Positions 1 through 7,670 are shown, counted from the first letter of the stretch. The stretch is 28,852 bases of DNA from Bin87 sp964347975 (GCA_964347975.1 CAYGAY010000039.1:1-28852); one strand, 5' to 3'. Translations and numbers: made by a program. Notes: generated by a model from the letters alone, not told the origin.

Positions 1-673
1 TCGGGGGCGTGTTGCTATTTACCCGCAGACCGAGTTTGTAAACAGGCCCTAGGAAGGCTGGAAAGCAGGCAACCGCCTGACCCATTATAGTCGGCTGCGT
101 CGGGCGCAACCACCCGGAAGTTAGCGGTCTACGCCGCAACTTGTGCCGGATAGAGGATCACTACCCGGTCGGCTTTCCGCAATTCCACCTGAACGAGCGC
201 GGCCACGCCTTCGATGTTGTCGGCACAGCGTCCACAGCACGCCTCATCATCAAATCAAAAGAAGGCCCGCATCGACCGCCTCTGAAACCCTTACTGCCTT
301 GCACGTACACAAAAACATCGGCTTCCTCAACGATCACGGTACGCATCGCGGGTACCTGACCGTCAATCTGCTCTTAATATCCATATTCGTCAACACATAT
401 CAGCGAAAGACGGACGCAGGATTTTCCGGTGGTTCCTGCGCTTCCATGCGGCTTCATGTAACCTGCCCACCTCCGTCCTGAGCCGACGCAATTCCCATCA
501 CAAACTGGGTACGCATGAGAGGGCAGGGCCATTCCAAAGTCAATCCGTCTCTCCCGCGCAAGCGCAATACAGCAGGTCGTTGCGCTCAGGATGTTCTGGA
601 TTCCGGCTTTCGCCGGAATGACGAGAAAACTAAACCGCCTGATTGCAACGCTACCCAGAGGAGACGCAATGTA
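1..673. other. Region without a recognisable gene
   Basis: Short overlapping open frames occur on both strands here, but none shows a family motif, a good ribosome binding site or a convincing amino-acid composition. A small hairpin with arms CAGGC/GCCTG and loop AACC lies at 66-79. A dispersed hairpin repeat lies at 598-623. I see no tRNA, no known structured RNA and no transporter permease that could partner the ATPase downstream. It may be the decayed edge of a gene outside the window. Confidence 0.5.
598..623 (+). repeat. Dispersed hairpin repeat, copy 1
   Basis: Arms ATTCCGGC (600-607) and GCCGGAAT (612-619) enclose a TTTC loop, flanked by GG and GACG. A second copy differing by one base lies at 5991-6016. 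Read on the minus strand it encodes VIPAKAGIQ, a peptide well known from spurious ORFs over this kind of widely distributed intergenic repeat. It sits outside genes, as expected for a REP-like or MITE-derived element. Confidence 0.7.
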
Positions 674-702
674 TTGACAGCTCAATTGCCCGTCGATAGA
701 CT
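674..702 (+). promoter_or_regulatory. Sigma-70-type promoter for the ABC ATPase gene
   Basis: A perfect -35 hexamer TTGACA (674-679), a 17-nt spacer and a -10 hexamer TAGACT (697-702, four of six consensus positions). Predicted transcription start is about 709, giving a leader of about 44 nt before the ATG at 753. Confidence 0.55.
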
Positions 703-752
703 GACCCCTGCTTTCTTACTGCGTTCACATTAATATCCAATGCGTACTTTGT

Positions 753-1910
753 ATGCTGTTCGCTCCATCTAATGATCATACAGAATCGGCCGTCGGCGCC
801 CCGAAATCGGAGCGCTACGCGCTGAGGTTGTCCGGGTTATGGAAAACCTTTCGCGAAGTTCAAGCGGTGGCGGACGTGAGCCTGGACTTGGAGCGTGGGG
901 AGATCCTGTGCCTGCTAGGACCCAGCGGATGCGGCAAGACCACCATGCTCCGCCTGATCGCCGGGTTCGAGACACCGGACATCGGAACCATCCGCATCGG
1001 CGCCCGGCTGGTGTACGGCCCAGGCGTCAACGTGAGTCCGGACAAGCGTCGGGTAGGCATGGTGTTCCAGGAAGGAGCGCTGTTCCCCCATCTAACAGTG
1101 GCGCAGAACATCGCTTTTGGCTTGGAGAAGGGAAAGCGACGCAAGGCACAGGTGGCCGAGGCCCTGCAACTGGTGAATCTGGAGGGCTATGACGGCCGCT
1201 ACCCGCACCAGCTGTCGGGTGGGCAGCAGCAGCGGGTGGCGCTGGCCCGGGCGCTGGCGCCTGAGCCGGACCTGATACTGATGGATGAACCTTTCTCCAG
1301 CCTCGATACGGGCCTACGCAGCCAACTGCGAACCGAGGTGCGCGCGATCCTGAAGGAGCGGGAAGCCACCGTGGTGTGCGTGACCCACGACCAAGGGGAG
1401 GCGATGCAGACGGGAGACCGGATCGCGGTGATGAACGAGGGACGCATCGAGCAACTTGGGGATCCGGAGCAGGTGTTCAATCATCCGGGCACGCGATTCG
1501 CCGCCGAGTTCTTCGGCACGTCGGACTTCATACCGGCGTGGCGAGACGGTGAGCAGTTGGTCAGCGAGGTGGGACGGGTTCCCTGGCTGGAAACCTGGAC
1601 CATGGCATCGCCCGGGAGCGGAGAGTTGCAGGTCATGGTACGGCCCGACTGCCTGGACATGGATCGCGATGAAGGTGGCAACGGAGTGGTTCGCCGTCGG
1701 GAGTACCTGGGAGCCTTCAACCTCTACTCGGTGGAGTTGAGCTCGGAACGCTGCGTGCGCGTGATGAAGTCGCACGTTGCTCATTTTGAGCCGGGGGCGT
1801 CAGTCAGGATTTTCTTGCGCCAAGGCCACAGTCTGCTGCCCTTCGTCAACGGCCGTGCGCTTGGCGACGAACCCGACCACAACCGTGATATAAACGTCGC
1901 GCAAGGCTGA
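753..1910 (+). CDS. ABC transporter ATP-binding protein (PotA/FbpC type)
   Basis: This is the cytoplasmic ATPase subunit of an importer of the spermidine/putrescine or ferric-iron type. The nucleotide-binding domain spans roughly residues 24-255: Walker A GPSGCGKT (56-63), Q-loop Q106, signature LSGGQQQR (154-161), Walker B LILMDEP (174-180) and switch histidine H212. A C-terminal TOBE-like beta domain (about 290-370) is typical of the polyamine/iron/2-aminoethylphosphonate subgroup. At 385 residues the length is normal. The ATG at 753 has no clear Shine-Dalgarno but follows a good promoter; about 22 residues precede the conserved first strand, so a later start is possible. No permease or substrate-binding protein is adjacent inside the window, so the substrate cannot be assigned. 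Confidence 0.93.
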   Translation: MLFAPSNDHTESAVGAPKSERYALRLSGLWKTFREVQAVADVSLDLERGEILCLLGPSGCGKTTMLRLIAGFETPDIGTIRIGARLVYGPGVNVSPDKRRVGMVFQEGALFPHLTVAQNIAFGLEKGKRRKAQVAEALQLVNLEGYDGRYPHQLSGGQQQRVALARALAPEPDLILMDEPFSSLDTGLRSQLRTEVRAILKEREATVVCVTHDQGEAMQTGDRIAVMNEGRIEQLGDPEQVFNHPGTRFAAEFFGTSDFIPAWRDGEQLVSEVGRVPWLETWTMASPGSGELQVMVRPDCLDMDRDEGGNGVVRRREYLGAFNLYSVELSSERCVRVMKSHVAHFEPGASVRIFLRQGHSLLPFVNGRALGDEPDHNRDINVAQG

Positions 1911-2016
1911 AACTCGAAGAGAGACCGCCGGATTTGTCAAAGATCGGCCTGCGCTCCCTGGCGTTGACAAACCGGGCGCGCGCGGCAACGCTCCACTAGC
2001 GCCCTTTATACCGCCC

Positions 2017-2025
2017 TGTTATGAT
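2017..2025 (+). promoter_or_regulatory. Extended -10 promoter for the MFS gene
   Basis: TGT followed by TATGAT (2020-2025, five of six consensus positions) forms an extended -10 element without a recognisable -35. Predicted start near 2032 gives a leader of about 54 nt ahead of the ATG at 2086. Confidence 0.4.
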
Positions 2026-2085
2026 GACACGGTACGCGACGGCCTTCGTACCGTTGTTCAGGGAACCTGTGGATCAAGAGGGCGT

Positions 2086-3561
2086 ATGACTACCAAATCC
2101 GCCGCGCCGGTTACCGCGCCGATGTACTTCGGCTGGTACATCGTCGCCACCTGCTTCTTCGTGTCTTTCCTGTCCATGCCGGGGCGGCAGGGGTTTGGAC
2201 TCTTCGTCACCGAGATGGAACCCACCTTCGGTTGGGACCGCTCCGACATCTCGTGGGTCGGCTCGGTGGGCTTCCTCATCAACGGGGCCATGCAGCCCAT
2301 CATGGGCGCCCTGTTCGATAAGTACGGCCCCCGCCGCGTGTTCGGTATCGGCCTCTCCATAATGGGTCTCGCCATCATGAGCCTGTCCTTCATGATGGAC
2401 CTGGAACACATGGTGAACCTCGGCGTCGTCAGCATACCACTGGACCTGCTGTGGTTCATTCTAGTCTTCTCCATCATCATCAATACTTGCCTGAGCGCGG
2501 CGTCCATCACCAATATGCTCGCTCTGGTAGTGCGCTGGTTCCGGCGCAAGCGCAGCAAGGCCACCGGCCTGGCCGCCGCCGGCACCTCCATCGGCGGTCT
2601 GTTGATGATCCCCTTCGCCGCCTACCTGATGGGCATTATCGACAGCGCCACTCTGAACATCGCCGGTATGGAACTGGTAGGTTGGCGCACGGTGTGGTTC
2701 ATCCTGGGAGCCATGGTGGTGTTCCTGTCCGCGCCCCTGGCCGTGTTTTTCCTCCGCCCCAACCCCCAGGAAATGGGGCTGAACCCCGACGGCGACCCAA
2801 ATCCGGAGAATGCCCCCGCCGGCAGCGCTCCCCAGCGTGGCCTCTCCGGCGGCCACTATGAGGTAAATAACTGGCGCCAGTGCTTCAAGACGCCTCCCAT
2901 GTGGCAATTGTCCGGCGCGTACGTGGTCTGCGGCATCACTACCGGCCTGTTGAGCATCCACTTCATCCCCTACGCCGAGGACGTGCTGCCCGACACAGTA
3001 AGTTTCCTTTGGATGACCTTCGATGACAAAAAGGTCTTCGCCGCCTTGATGTTCGGCATAATGACCGGCCTCAACGCCGCCGGCGTCATCATCACTGGCT
3101 TCATGGGCGACCGGATGCGCCGCAAGAACGTGCTGGCCCTGGTGTACGCCACTCGAGGCGTAGCCTTCATGTGCCTGGTCTTCCTGCCCCTGTTCGGGTA
3201 CGGGATGCTGGGGTTGGTAGCCTTCGCCCTGCTCTCTGGTATGTCGTGGGTAGCCAGTGTGCCCCTCACCTCCACGCTGACGGCTGACGTGTACGGCTTC
3301 CGCGCCCTGGGGACCATCAGCGGCTGGGTGTTCTTCTCACACCAGATCGGTTCCTTCTTCAGCATCCAGTTCGCCGGTTACGCCTACGAGTGGTTCGGCA
3401 ACAGCTACTTCTGGCCCTTCCTGATCGCCGGCCTGACGCTCATTCCAGCAGCCATCGCGGCCTACAGCATCAAGGAATACCATTACTCCGGGCGTTACAA
3501 CCCCCGGTCCGCCGAGAGCGGCCCCCAGCTGGCCACGGCAACCGCTGGCGCTCGCTATTAG
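2086..3561 (+). CDS. MFS transporter, OFA/monocarboxylate-like
   Basis: A 491-residue inner-membrane carrier with about twelve hydrophobic helices. Helix 1 starts around residue 14 (MYFGWYIV). MFS motif A appears in the loop between helices 2 and 3 as GALFDKYGPRRV (about 74-85), and its second-half counterpart as GFMGDRMRRKNV. A cytoplasmic charged loop WFRRKRSKATG precedes the next helix. The W-Y-I-V start and the D-K-Y-G-P-R motif resemble the oxalate/formate antiporter and monocarboxylate families, which move small organic anions; the substrate itself is inference. A weak Shine-Dalgarno (AGAGGG) lies upstream of ATG 2086. The gene is followed within 45 nt by the small membrane protein gene. 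Confidence 0.9.
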   Translation: MTTKSAAPVTAPMYFGWYIVATCFFVSFLSMPGRQGFGLFVTEMEPTFGWDRSDISWVGSVGFLINGAMQPIMGALFDKYGPRRVFGIGLSIMGLAIMSLSFMMDLEHMVNLGVVSIPLDLLWFILVFSIIINTCLSAASITNMLALVVRWFRRKRSKATGLAAAGTSIGGLLMIPFAAYLMGIIDSATLNIAGMELVGWRTVWFILGAMVVFLSAPLAVFFLRPNPQEMGLNPDGDPNPENAPAGSAPQRGLSGGHYEVNNWRQCFKTPPMWQLSGAYVVCGITTGLLSIHFIPYAEDVLPDTVSFLWMTFDDKKVFAALMFGIMTGLNAAGVIITGFMGDRMRRKNVLALVYATRGVAFMCLVFLPLFGYGMLGLVAFALLSGMSWVASVPLTSTLTADVYGFRALGTISGWVFFSHQIGSFFSIQFAGYAYEWFGNSYFWPFLIAGLTLIPAAIAAYSIKEYHYSGRYNPRSAESGPQLATATAGARY

Positions 3562-3605
3562 GATAGGGCTGATTTCCCGTACTCCCACTCCTGGAGGTGA
3601 CGGGG

Positions 3606-3884
3606 ATGACTGGGATAACAATCGCAGCGATACTGGCCGCCCTGGGGCAGCACCACGGGGAAGCCGACCCCACGTTGCTCCAATGGATAATGGAGGCGCT
3701 CAGCCACATTTTGCTGGGCACACTCGGCTTCACCGAACTCACCATCGTCATCATCATCGGCATGATTATCATTGCCATGCCGGCCCTGATATTTATCGCC
3801 TACTGGGCCAGCGTCCGACGGGCCGGATCGAAGCCGGTGAACGCGCCCGGCGAGTTTATCGTACCTGCCGAGGGAGAGGAGTAG
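3606..3884 (+). CDS. Small single-helix membrane protein, hypothetical
   Basis: A 92-residue protein of no family I recognise. An amphipathic N-terminal part (1-40) is followed by one strong transmembrane helix at about 44-69, a positively charged turn (RRAGSK) and an acidic tail ending PAEGEE, which suggests the C-terminus faces the cytoplasm. The ATG at 3606 is chosen because GGAGGTG (3593-3599) lies 6 nt upstream; an in-frame GTG at 3597 overlaps that site and is less likely. The stop codon is separated by only 3 nt from the ATG of the Uma2 gene, whose own Shine-Dalgarno lies inside this gene's 3' end, so the two are probably translationally coupled. Confidence 0.65.
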   Translation: MTGITIAAILAALGQHHGEADPTLLQWIMEALSHILLGTLGFTELTIVIIIGMIIIAMPALIFIAYWASVRRAGSKPVNAPGEFIVPAEGEE

Positions 3885-3887
3885 CTT

Positions 3888-4712
3888 ATGGCCACGGCCT
3901 ACACTCAAAAACAAAAATATCCTCGCCCCCCCGAACCCGATGATGGTGTGCATTACCCTGACGCAGACGGCCTGCTCCCCGTAAGAACGATGTACCAGTT
4001 CGTCCCCCAAGCCTATATGCAGCAGGCCCTGTCCACCTGGTTCGCCAACGACCCCACGGTTTTGGTCGCCAGCAATATGTTCATCTATTACGCGCCGGGG
4101 GATGGCAACGCCTCCGTTGCCCCCGACCTGTACGTCATTCCCCACGTGGGCAATGCGCGCCGCAAGTCGTACTTCCTGTGGCTGGAAGAGCAAGTTCCGA
4201 CGTTCATAGTGGAAATAGCATCGGACAGCACCTACCAGAATGACTTAAGCTTCAAACGCCGCCTGTATGAGAGTTGGGGCGTGTTGGAATACTGGCTGTA
4301 CGACCCCACGGAGGAGGGCCACTTGGAGCCGTTCCTGCAAGGCTACCGCCTGGCAAGCGGGAGTTACGAGGCCATTGCTGTCCGGCTCGACGTTGAAAGT
4401 GGGCAGTTGCGTGGCGACAGCGAGGTCTTGAACCTGGAATTGCACTGCGCCCGGGATCGGTTCCGCTTCTTTGACCCGGCGAGCGGCCGCTATCTCCTCG
4501 ATTTGGAGGAAGCAGGGCAAGAACGACTTGCGGCGGAGCAGGCCCGGGACCAGGAGCGGGCCACACGCTTGACGGCGGAGCAAGCCCGGGACCAGGAACA
4601 GGCCGGCCGGTTGGCAGCGGAGCAAGCCCGGGACCAGGAGCGGGCGGCCCGACTGGAACTGGAACGCCTGCTGCGCGAACGTGGCATCGAACCGCCCACT
4701 ATCACATCGTGA
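3888..4712 (+). CDS. Uma2 (DUF820) family PD-(D/E)XK protein with coiled-coil repeat tail
   Basis: A 274-residue protein. The core (about 30-190) has the Uma2 restriction-endonuclease-like fold: D80 in SVAPDLYVI, E109 in FIVEI, K123 in SFKRR and the typical strand EYWLYDP (134-140). These are the presumed metal-binding and catalytic residues; no cellular target is established for the family. Unlike standard Uma2 proteins (about 180-220 residues) it carries a C-terminal helix of three 14-residue repeats (213-254, consensus RLAAEQARDQERA) followed by an Arg/Leu/Glu-rich end, predicted to form a coiled coil. A GAGGAG site lies ahead of ATG 3888. It is coupled to the upstream membrane protein gene, and its stop is about 20 nt before galU. 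Confidence 0.85.
   Translation: MATAYTQKQKYPRPPEPDDGVHYPDADGLLPVRTMYQFVPQAYMQQALSTWFANDPTVLVASNMFIYYAPGDGNASVAPDLYVIPHVGNARRKSYFLWLEEQVPTFIVEIASDSTYQNDLSFKRRLYESWGVLEYWLYDPTEEGHLEPFLQGYRLASGSYEAIAVRLDVESGQLRGDSEVLNLELHCARDRFRFFDPASGRYLLDLEEAGQERLAAEQARDQERATRLTAEQARDQEQAGRLAAEQARDQERAARLELERLLRERGIEPPTITS
4524..4649 (+). repeat. Three tandem 42-bp in-frame repeats
   Basis: Units at 4524-4565, 4566-4607 and 4608-4649 each encode 14 residues of the Uma2 tail. They are near-identical in DNA, sharing the core CGGAGCA(A/G)GCCCGGGACCAG. The unit is a multiple of three, so copy-number change would lengthen or shorten the coiled coil without breaking the frame. Confidence 0.9.
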
Positions 4713-4733
4713 GCCGTGCTATCATCAAATGCC

Positions 4734-5624
4734 ATGTGCGCCACCGTTCGTAAAGCCGTCATACCCGCCGCCGGGTTGGGCACCCGGTTCCTGCCGGTCA
4801 CCCGCTCCGTGCCCAAGGAGCTATTGCCCATCCTCGACCGGCCCATGCTGCAGTACGTGGTGGAAGAGGCGGCGGAGGCCGGTATCACCGCCGTTGTTGT
4901 CGTAACGTCTCCCGGCAAGGAAGGCATCGCCGAGTATTTCCGCCCCCGTCCCGATCTGGAAACCCGCCTCGCCGCCGATGCCGCCCTGCTGGAAAAAGTC
5001 AGTTCCGGCGCGCGGCTGGCCGACGTGTCCTTCGTGATCCAGACGGAACCGCTGGGTTTGGGGCACGCCGTGCTGACGGCCCGGGAAGCCGTCGGCGACG
5101 AACCCTTCGCCGTCATCCTGCCCGACGACATTGTGGAGCACACTCCCGGCGTCCTGTCCCAGATGCTGACCGCCACCGCCAAAGACGAAGGCGCGGCGTC
5201 AATAGCAGTGGAACGGGCGCCCTGGGAAACCGTACACAACTACGGCGTGGTGGACATTGAGCCCACCGACGGGCGGCTGCGCCGGGTCAACGGGCTGGTG
5301 GAGAAACCGCCGCCGGGCACGGCGCCCTCTAACCTCTCCATCGTGGGGCGCTACCTGCTGCCGCCGCAGATATTCGAGTGCCTGGAGCGCACGCCGCCGG
5401 GAGCGCGGGGCGAGATCCAGCTGACCGACGGTCTGGCCCTGTTGATGGAAAATGTCGCGCTCTACGCCTACGAGTTCGAGGGCGCCCGCTACGATGGCGG
5501 CAACCCCATGGGCCTCCTGCGGGCGTCGCTGGAATACGCGCTGCGACGGGAGGACACCCGCGAAGCGGCGACCGAACTGATCCGCGGGCTCGCAGCCAAG
5601 TTGCCGCCTCCCCGGTTCAATTGA
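4734..5624 (+). CDS. galU: UTP-glucose-1-phosphate uridylyltransferase family (GalU-like)
   Basis: A cytoplasmic nucleotidyltransferase expected to make UDP-glucose from UTP and glucose-1-phosphate for glycan precursors. The N-terminal signature AVIPAAGLGTRFLPVT is followed by PKELLPILDRPML, with the metal-binding aspartates in LPDDIVEH and the sugar-phosphate motif VEKP. About 296 residues, normal for the family. ATG 4734 is preferred because family members begin a few residues before RKAVIPA; an in-frame GTG at 4716 would add six residues, and neither start has a strong Shine-Dalgarno. The motif usually written GDKxG is GNPMG here, so the conserved lysine is absent, which leaves the exact sugar or nucleotide specificity open. 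Its stop codon overlaps the -35 of the next gene's promoter. Confidence 0.88.
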   Translation: MCATVRKAVIPAAGLGTRFLPVTRSVPKELLPILDRPMLQYVVEEAAEAGITAVVVVTSPGKEGIAEYFRPRPDLETRLAADAALLEKVSSGARLADVSFVIQTEPLGLGHAVLTAREAVGDEPFAVILPDDIVEHTPGVLSQMLTATAKDEGAASIAVERAPWETVHNYGVVDIEPTDGRLRRVNGLVEKPPPGTAPSNLSIVGRYLLPPQIFECLERTPPGARGEIQLTDGLALLMENVALYAYEFEGARYDGGNPMGLLRASLEYALRREDTREAATELIRGLAAKLPPPRFN

Positions 5625-5650
5625 CACTCCCGACGGGGCCACCGTAGAAT
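5621..5650 (+). promoter_or_regulatory. Strong sigma-70-type promoter for the Lrp-like domain gene
   Basis: TTGACA (5621-5626) and TAGAAT (5645-5650, five of six) with an 18-nt spacer. The -35 overlaps the galU stop codon. Predicted start near 5657, leaving a leader of about 70 nt, so the small downstream gene can be expressed independently of galU. Confidence 0.6.
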
Positions 5651-5726
5651 TGCCGGGCGATTTGCGGGCAGCCGGCGCAATGATGCCACTGCCCCGCTTC
5701 AGCCTTGACAGAGGAGAAGCCAAGCC

Positions 5727-5963
5727 ATGGCTACGAAAGCCTTTTTGCTGGTTGAAACCGCCGTTGGTCGTACCCGCGACGTGGCCAACACCTTGCGCGA
5801 TTTGGACGGGATCGAATCAGTTGACGTGGTCACCGGCCCTTATGACATTATCGCGGTTATCTCCGGAGAGGATATGTCGGTGGTCGGTGGACTGGTCACC
5901 GAAAAGATCCACACCGTAGTCGGCGTAGTACGCACCGTTACCTGCGTGGCCGTGGACGCTTGA
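5727..5963 (+). CDS. Stand-alone Lrp/AsnC ligand-binding (RAM) domain protein
   Basis: A 78-residue protein covering just the C-terminal effector domain of Lrp/AsnC regulators: alternating strands and helices, including ETAVGRTRDVANTLRDLDGI, VVTGPYDIIAVISGED and the closing VVGVVRTVTCVAV. There is no helix-turn-helix, so it cannot bind DNA alone. Stand-alone RAM proteins of this size are known and form dimers or octamers that bind amino acids; partnering with a full-length Lrp regulator encoded elsewhere is inference. GAGGAGAAG lies upstream of ATG 5727. It has its own promoter and sits between galU and the acyl-CoA dehydrogenase gene, with a hairpin repeat just after it. Confidence 0.9.
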   Translation: MATKAFLLVETAVGRTRDVANTLRDLDGIESVDVVTGPYDIIAVISGEDMSVVGGLVTEKIHTVVGVVRTVTCVAVDA

Positions 5964-5990
5964 CGGTCGCTAACCATGCTGACGACCCTT

Positions 5991-6016
5991 GGATTCCGGC
6001 TTTCTCCGGAATGACG
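5991..6016 (+). repeat. Dispersed hairpin repeat, copy 2
   Basis: This matches the element at 598-623 except for one base (T instead of G at 6005), which shortens the stem to ATTCCGG/CCGGAAT. It lies in the 74-nt gap between the RAM-domain gene and the acyl-CoA dehydrogenase gene. Confidence 0.7.
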
Positions 6017-6037
6017 CAATGATAGCAGGAGGCCCAG

Positions 6038-7213
6038 TTGGAGTATCGATTTACTCCCGACGAAGACCGGTTCCGAAGCGAACTGCGCCAATTCATCCAG
6101 TCCGAATTACCGCCGGATTGGGAGGGGGGCGGGCGCTGGCCCGAGGAGTACGACTGGGACTTCACCATGCACCTGCGGGGCCGGCTGGCCGAGCGGGGCT
6201 GGCTGACCATGCACTGGCCCGAGGACTATGGCGGGCAGGACGCCTCTCCCGTGCGTTCGGCCATCTACAACGAGGAACTGGCCTACCGACGCGCCCCGGG
6301 ACGGGACATTTTCGGCGTGCGAATGCTGGGACCGACCCTGATGATCCACGGCAGCGAGGAGCAGAAGCAGATCCACCTGCCGCCCATCGCCCGGGGTGAA
6401 ATCCAGTGGTGCCAGGGCTACAGCGAGCCGGAGTCGGGGTCCGACCTGGCGTCGTTGAGCACCCGGGCCGTCCGCGATGGCGACGAGTACATCATCAACG
6501 GAACCAAGATCTGGACCACCCTGGCCCACCGCTCCGACTGGATAATGTGCCTGGCTCGCACAGACCCGACAGCGCCCCGGCACCGGGGCATCAGCTTTAT
6601 CCTGGTGGACATGAAATCCCCCGGCGTTGAGGTGCGCCCGGTAATCAACATGACCGGCGGCCATGAGTTCAATCAGGTGATTTTCGATAACGTGCGCGTG
6701 CCCGCCAGCAACCTCGTCGGGGAGGAAAACCGGGGTTGGTACGTCGCGGTGACCCTGCTGGACTTCGAGCGTTCCGGCATCGACTATTCGGCCATCGCCC
6801 GTCGCCTGCTCGACGACACCCGGGATTACGCGGGCAAGGTGTCGCGCAACGGCGTCAAGGTTACCCGGCAGCCATGGGTACGCAACTTGCTGGCTGACCG
6901 CTACGTAGAATGCGAGGCGGCCCGTCTGATGGCCTACAACGTGGCCTGGATGCAGAGCGAAGGCTTGGTGCCCAACAAAGAGGCGTCCATGAGCAAGGCC
7001 TTCGGCAGCGAGACCCTGCACCGCTCGGCCAACAGCGTACTGGAGATCGCCGGTTTGCCGGGCGCGATGGGGCGCGGCGAAGAACGCGCTCCGCTGAAGG
7101 GTCGGCTACCCGAAAACTGGATGATCAGCTTCTCCCACAAGATCGCCGGCGGCACTTCGGAAGTGCAGCGGGGGATCATCGCCGGACGAGGCTTGGGGCT
7201 GCCGCGGGGTTAG
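6038..7213 (+). CDS. Acyl-CoA dehydrogenase family protein
   Basis: A FAD-dependent flavoenzyme that introduces an alpha-beta double bond in an acyl-CoA and passes electrons to ETF. At 391 residues it is complete: N-terminal helical domain (1-120), the substrate/FAD signature GYSEPESGSDLA (127-138), central beta domain with GTKIWTT (155-161), and C-terminal helical domain ending in GGTSEVQRGIIAGRGLG (371-387). The canonical catalytic Glu just before the final G-T is replaced by glycine, but E244 in LLDFERS aligns with the alternative base of isovaleryl-CoA dehydrogenase-type enzymes (LDLER), so activity is expected. The start is TTG 6038, supported by AGGAGG 5 nt upstream and by no better in-frame ATG. 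The substrate is unknown. Confidence 0.93.
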   Translation: MEYRFTPDEDRFRSELRQFIQSELPPDWEGGGRWPEEYDWDFTMHLRGRLAERGWLTMHWPEDYGGQDASPVRSAIYNEELAYRRAPGRDIFGVRMLGPTLMIHGSEEQKQIHLPPIARGEIQWCQGYSEPESGSDLASLSTRAVRDGDEYIINGTKIWTTLAHRSDWIMCLARTDPTAPRHRGISFILVDMKSPGVEVRPVINMTGGHEFNQVIFDNVRVPASNLVGEENRGWYVAVTLLDFERSGIDYSAIARRLLDDTRDYAGKVSRNGVKVTRQPWVRNLLADRYVECEAARLMAYNVAWMQSEGLVPNKEASMSKAFGSETLHRSANSVLEIAGLPGAMGRGEERAPLKGRLPENWMISFSHKIAGGTSEVQRGIIAGRGLGLPRG

Positions 7214-7257
7214 CGCTGATGCGTTCCCCAAATCGCCACAGGGAGCGATTACGGTCG

Positions 7258-7632
7258 TCATTCTGCATCGCCATCCTCCGGCAGGCTGGGCCAGGGCGCC
7301 AGGCTGGCGAAGACAACGGCCTCGGCATGCGTCAGCTCTCGCATGGCTTCGCGACTGCGGCTGAGGACGCGGAACACGGTGCGAGGCGTTATGGAAAAAC
7401 GCTTCGCGGCATCGGCAATGGATAATCCTTCCTCGTCGATGATAGAGGTAATCCGCAGGTCCCGGGCCAGCCGGCGGTATTTGCCGAACCACTCCATGTC
7501 ATCGAACTTGCAACGGGGCAGTGGGCACTCCAGGCAGGTTACCGCGACCTCGCATCCGTTATCCTCATAGTGCTCAAAAGACGTTTCGTCGCTTTGGTGT
7601 TGGCTGGGCGCAACGGCGTTGATAGCGTACAT
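7258..7632 (-). CDS. Small HTH protein with a Cys cluster, putative regulator
   Basis: A 124-residue protein. Four cysteines C27, C33, C36 and C41 (the last two within CLECPLPRC) could bind zinc or an Fe-S cluster. A helix-turn-helix follows at about 69-92 (LSIADAAKRFSITPRTVFRV), resembling the helices of sigma-like and recombinase-type HTHs. I know CPLPxC-plus-HTH proteins only as uncharacterised families; DNA binding is inference. ATG 7632 (minus strand) has GGAG upstream and lies about 32 nt after the start site of a strong promoter containing an inverted repeat. The gene is convergent with the acyl-CoA dehydrogenase gene, 44 nt apart; a weak AATCGC/GCGATT hairpin (7231-7250) lies in that gap. 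Confidence 0.75.
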   Translation of the reverse strand: MYAINAVAPSQHQSDETSFEHYEDNGCEVAVTCLECPLPRCKFDDMEWFGKYRRLARDLRITSIIDEEGLSIADAAKRFSITPRTVFRVLSRSREAMRELTHAEAVVFASLAPWPSLPEDGDAE

Positions 7633-7670
7633 TGCCAGACTCCGAAACAGACGTTCTAATACTTTTGCAG

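Noticed and set aside
141..733. Several 60-110-codon open frames on both strands
   Set aside because: They overlap each other, lack motifs and ribosome sites, and one translates the dispersed hairpin repeat (VIPAKAGIQ).
1964..1992. TTGACA at 1964-1969 as the -35 of the MFS promoter
   Set aside because: No acceptable -10 lies 16-19 nt downstream; the extended -10 at 2017-2025 is a better candidate.
4524..4649. Tandem repeats considered as a CRISPR array
   Set aside because: There are no unique spacers; the units are contiguous, in frame and encode a coiled coil. No CRISPR array or cas gene is seen anywhere in the window.
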